Assembly (NCBI GenBank): GCA_045606265.1
Contig: JAZURO010000214.1
Coordinates: forward strand, 1 to 12,528
Length of the DNA: 12,528 nucleotides
Reading direction: 5' to 3'
Origin: RGIG4608 sp045606265
Lineage (GTDB): Bacteria; Bacillota; Clostridia; Oscillospirales; CAG-272
Shown: positions 12,228 through 12,528 of the stretch, piece after piece
How the letters are laid out: every line of letters begins with the position of its first letter
Numbering within the stretch: position 1 is the first letter of the stretch
Program-made: the position numbers and the translations under genes
Notes under the pieces: generated by a model
Database searches by the model: none
What the model saw: the letters and a program-made list of their open reading frames with translations, nothing else
Told to the model about the DNA's origin: nothing

Positions 12228-12528
12228 CAGTAACTTTTCCTCCTCGGTGCTTGCGGTAGTGTTTCAGCAGGTGCTGCCGGTTGTTTTTCACAGTCTTTCC
12301 TGTGCCACATCAAAATAGTTGCATAATGTGATTTATATTTTTTGCCGTTGCTTTCGATGTAGTGCGAAAGTTTTTCAATGTATTCCTCATAGTTTGGGAT
12401 TTCGGCCGCAAGTTTCTGCAATTCATCGTCCGTCAAAAGGACATTTGCAAAAAATCCGTGGGCGTGTTTCTCTCCCCCTCTACTATTCTTATCTAACCTA
12501 TTCTTATCTATACTAATCTGTGTATCCA
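12227..12528 (-). CDS. Phage replication initiator, C-terminal part (5' end beyond window)
   Basis: The frame is open to the window edge, about 99 residues. The order is a hydrophilic linker (ISIDKNRLDKNSRGG), then KHAHGFFANVLLTDDELQKL and IEKLSHYIESNGKKYKSHY with TILMWHRKD. This is the typical C-terminal end of Bacillota phage replication initiators/replisome organisers (DnaD-like or helix-turn-helix proteins), which open the origin and load the helicase. The tail is Pro/Ala-rich (KQPAAPAETLPQAPRRKSY). An internal TTG at 12436 is not needed as a start. The linker DNA contains direct repeats. The stop overlaps the helicase start. Confidence 0.75.
   Translation of the reverse strand, partial: DTQISIDKNRLDKNSRGGEKHAHGFFANVLLTDDELQKLAAEIPNYEEYIEKLSHYIESNGKKYKSHYATILMWHRKDCEKQPAAPAETLPQAPRRKSY
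12483..12510. repeat. Tandem 13-bp repeats inside the initiator gene, candidate origin iterons
   Basis: CTATTCTTATCTA occurs at 12483-12495 and 12498-12510, identical and 15 bases apart (five codons). A third, weaker match may begin at 12513, and the array may continue outside the window. The repeats encode the initiator's linker. Phage lambda O carries its iterons in the same kind of place. Confidence 0.5.

Noticed and set aside
1..12528. CRISPR array, insertion sequence, integrase or attachment site
   Set aside because: No regularly spaced repeats, transposase or recombinase frame, or att-like core at a host gene was found; the only notable direct repeats are those listed.

Overview
The window is a single-orientation block of bacteriophage or prophage DNA; every gene I can support is on the minus strand, so gene order runs from high to low coordinates. 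Strong GGAGG-type ribosome binding sites, moderate GC, a Lar-like protein, DUF551-like and zinc-ribbon small proteins, and an SPP1-Gp6-like portal point to a tailed phage of a Bacillota (Clostridia-type, probably gut) host. No integrase, repressor/lysogeny switch or host gene is visible, so I cannot say whether it is integrated.

Layout in transcription order. (a) 12528-10239, replication: the 3' end of a replication initiator with short in-gene repeats that could be an origin, overlapping a large primase-helicase fusion. (b) 10201-9013: five small accessory genes (zinc-finger, coiled-coil, DUF551-like, Cys-rich and unknown). (c) A strong promoter at 8956-8984 starts a second run, 8908-5069: small unknown proteins, a membrane protein, a zinc ribbon protein, a CI-like helix-turn-helix protein, a 35-residue highly basic protein, a divergent ThyX-like thymidylate synthase, a dATP/dGTP diphosphohydrolase-type protein, a Lar-like protein and a Cys-rich peptide. 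(d) A hairpin that overlaps a new promoter (5001-5068) separates this run from the ParB-like / TET-associated-glycosyltransferase-like / small terminase / large terminase operon (4981-1820). (e) Between the large terminase and the portal (cut by the window edge) lie three apparent insertions: a tRNA-like element bounded by a 15-bp direct repeat, a small Cys-rich gene, and a free-standing GIY-YIG homing endonuclease with its own promoter and a folded leader.

How it works together: the replication genes copy the genome; the nucleotide genes (ThyX-like, dNTP hydrolase) shape the dNTP pool; the glycosyltransferase-like protein, beside a ParB-like protein and immediately before the packaging genes, suggests that phage DNA bases are glycosylated at or before packaging. 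That last step is inference: no TET/JBP hydroxylase, cytosine methyltransferase or dedicated nucleotide hydroxymethylase is recognisable in the window. The terminase genes and portal begin the packaging/head module.

Several starts were moved inside longer open frames because a GGAGG-type site fixes an internal ATG. Two genes of 35 and 49 residues are added. Family names come from recognising motifs by eye; no database search was run.
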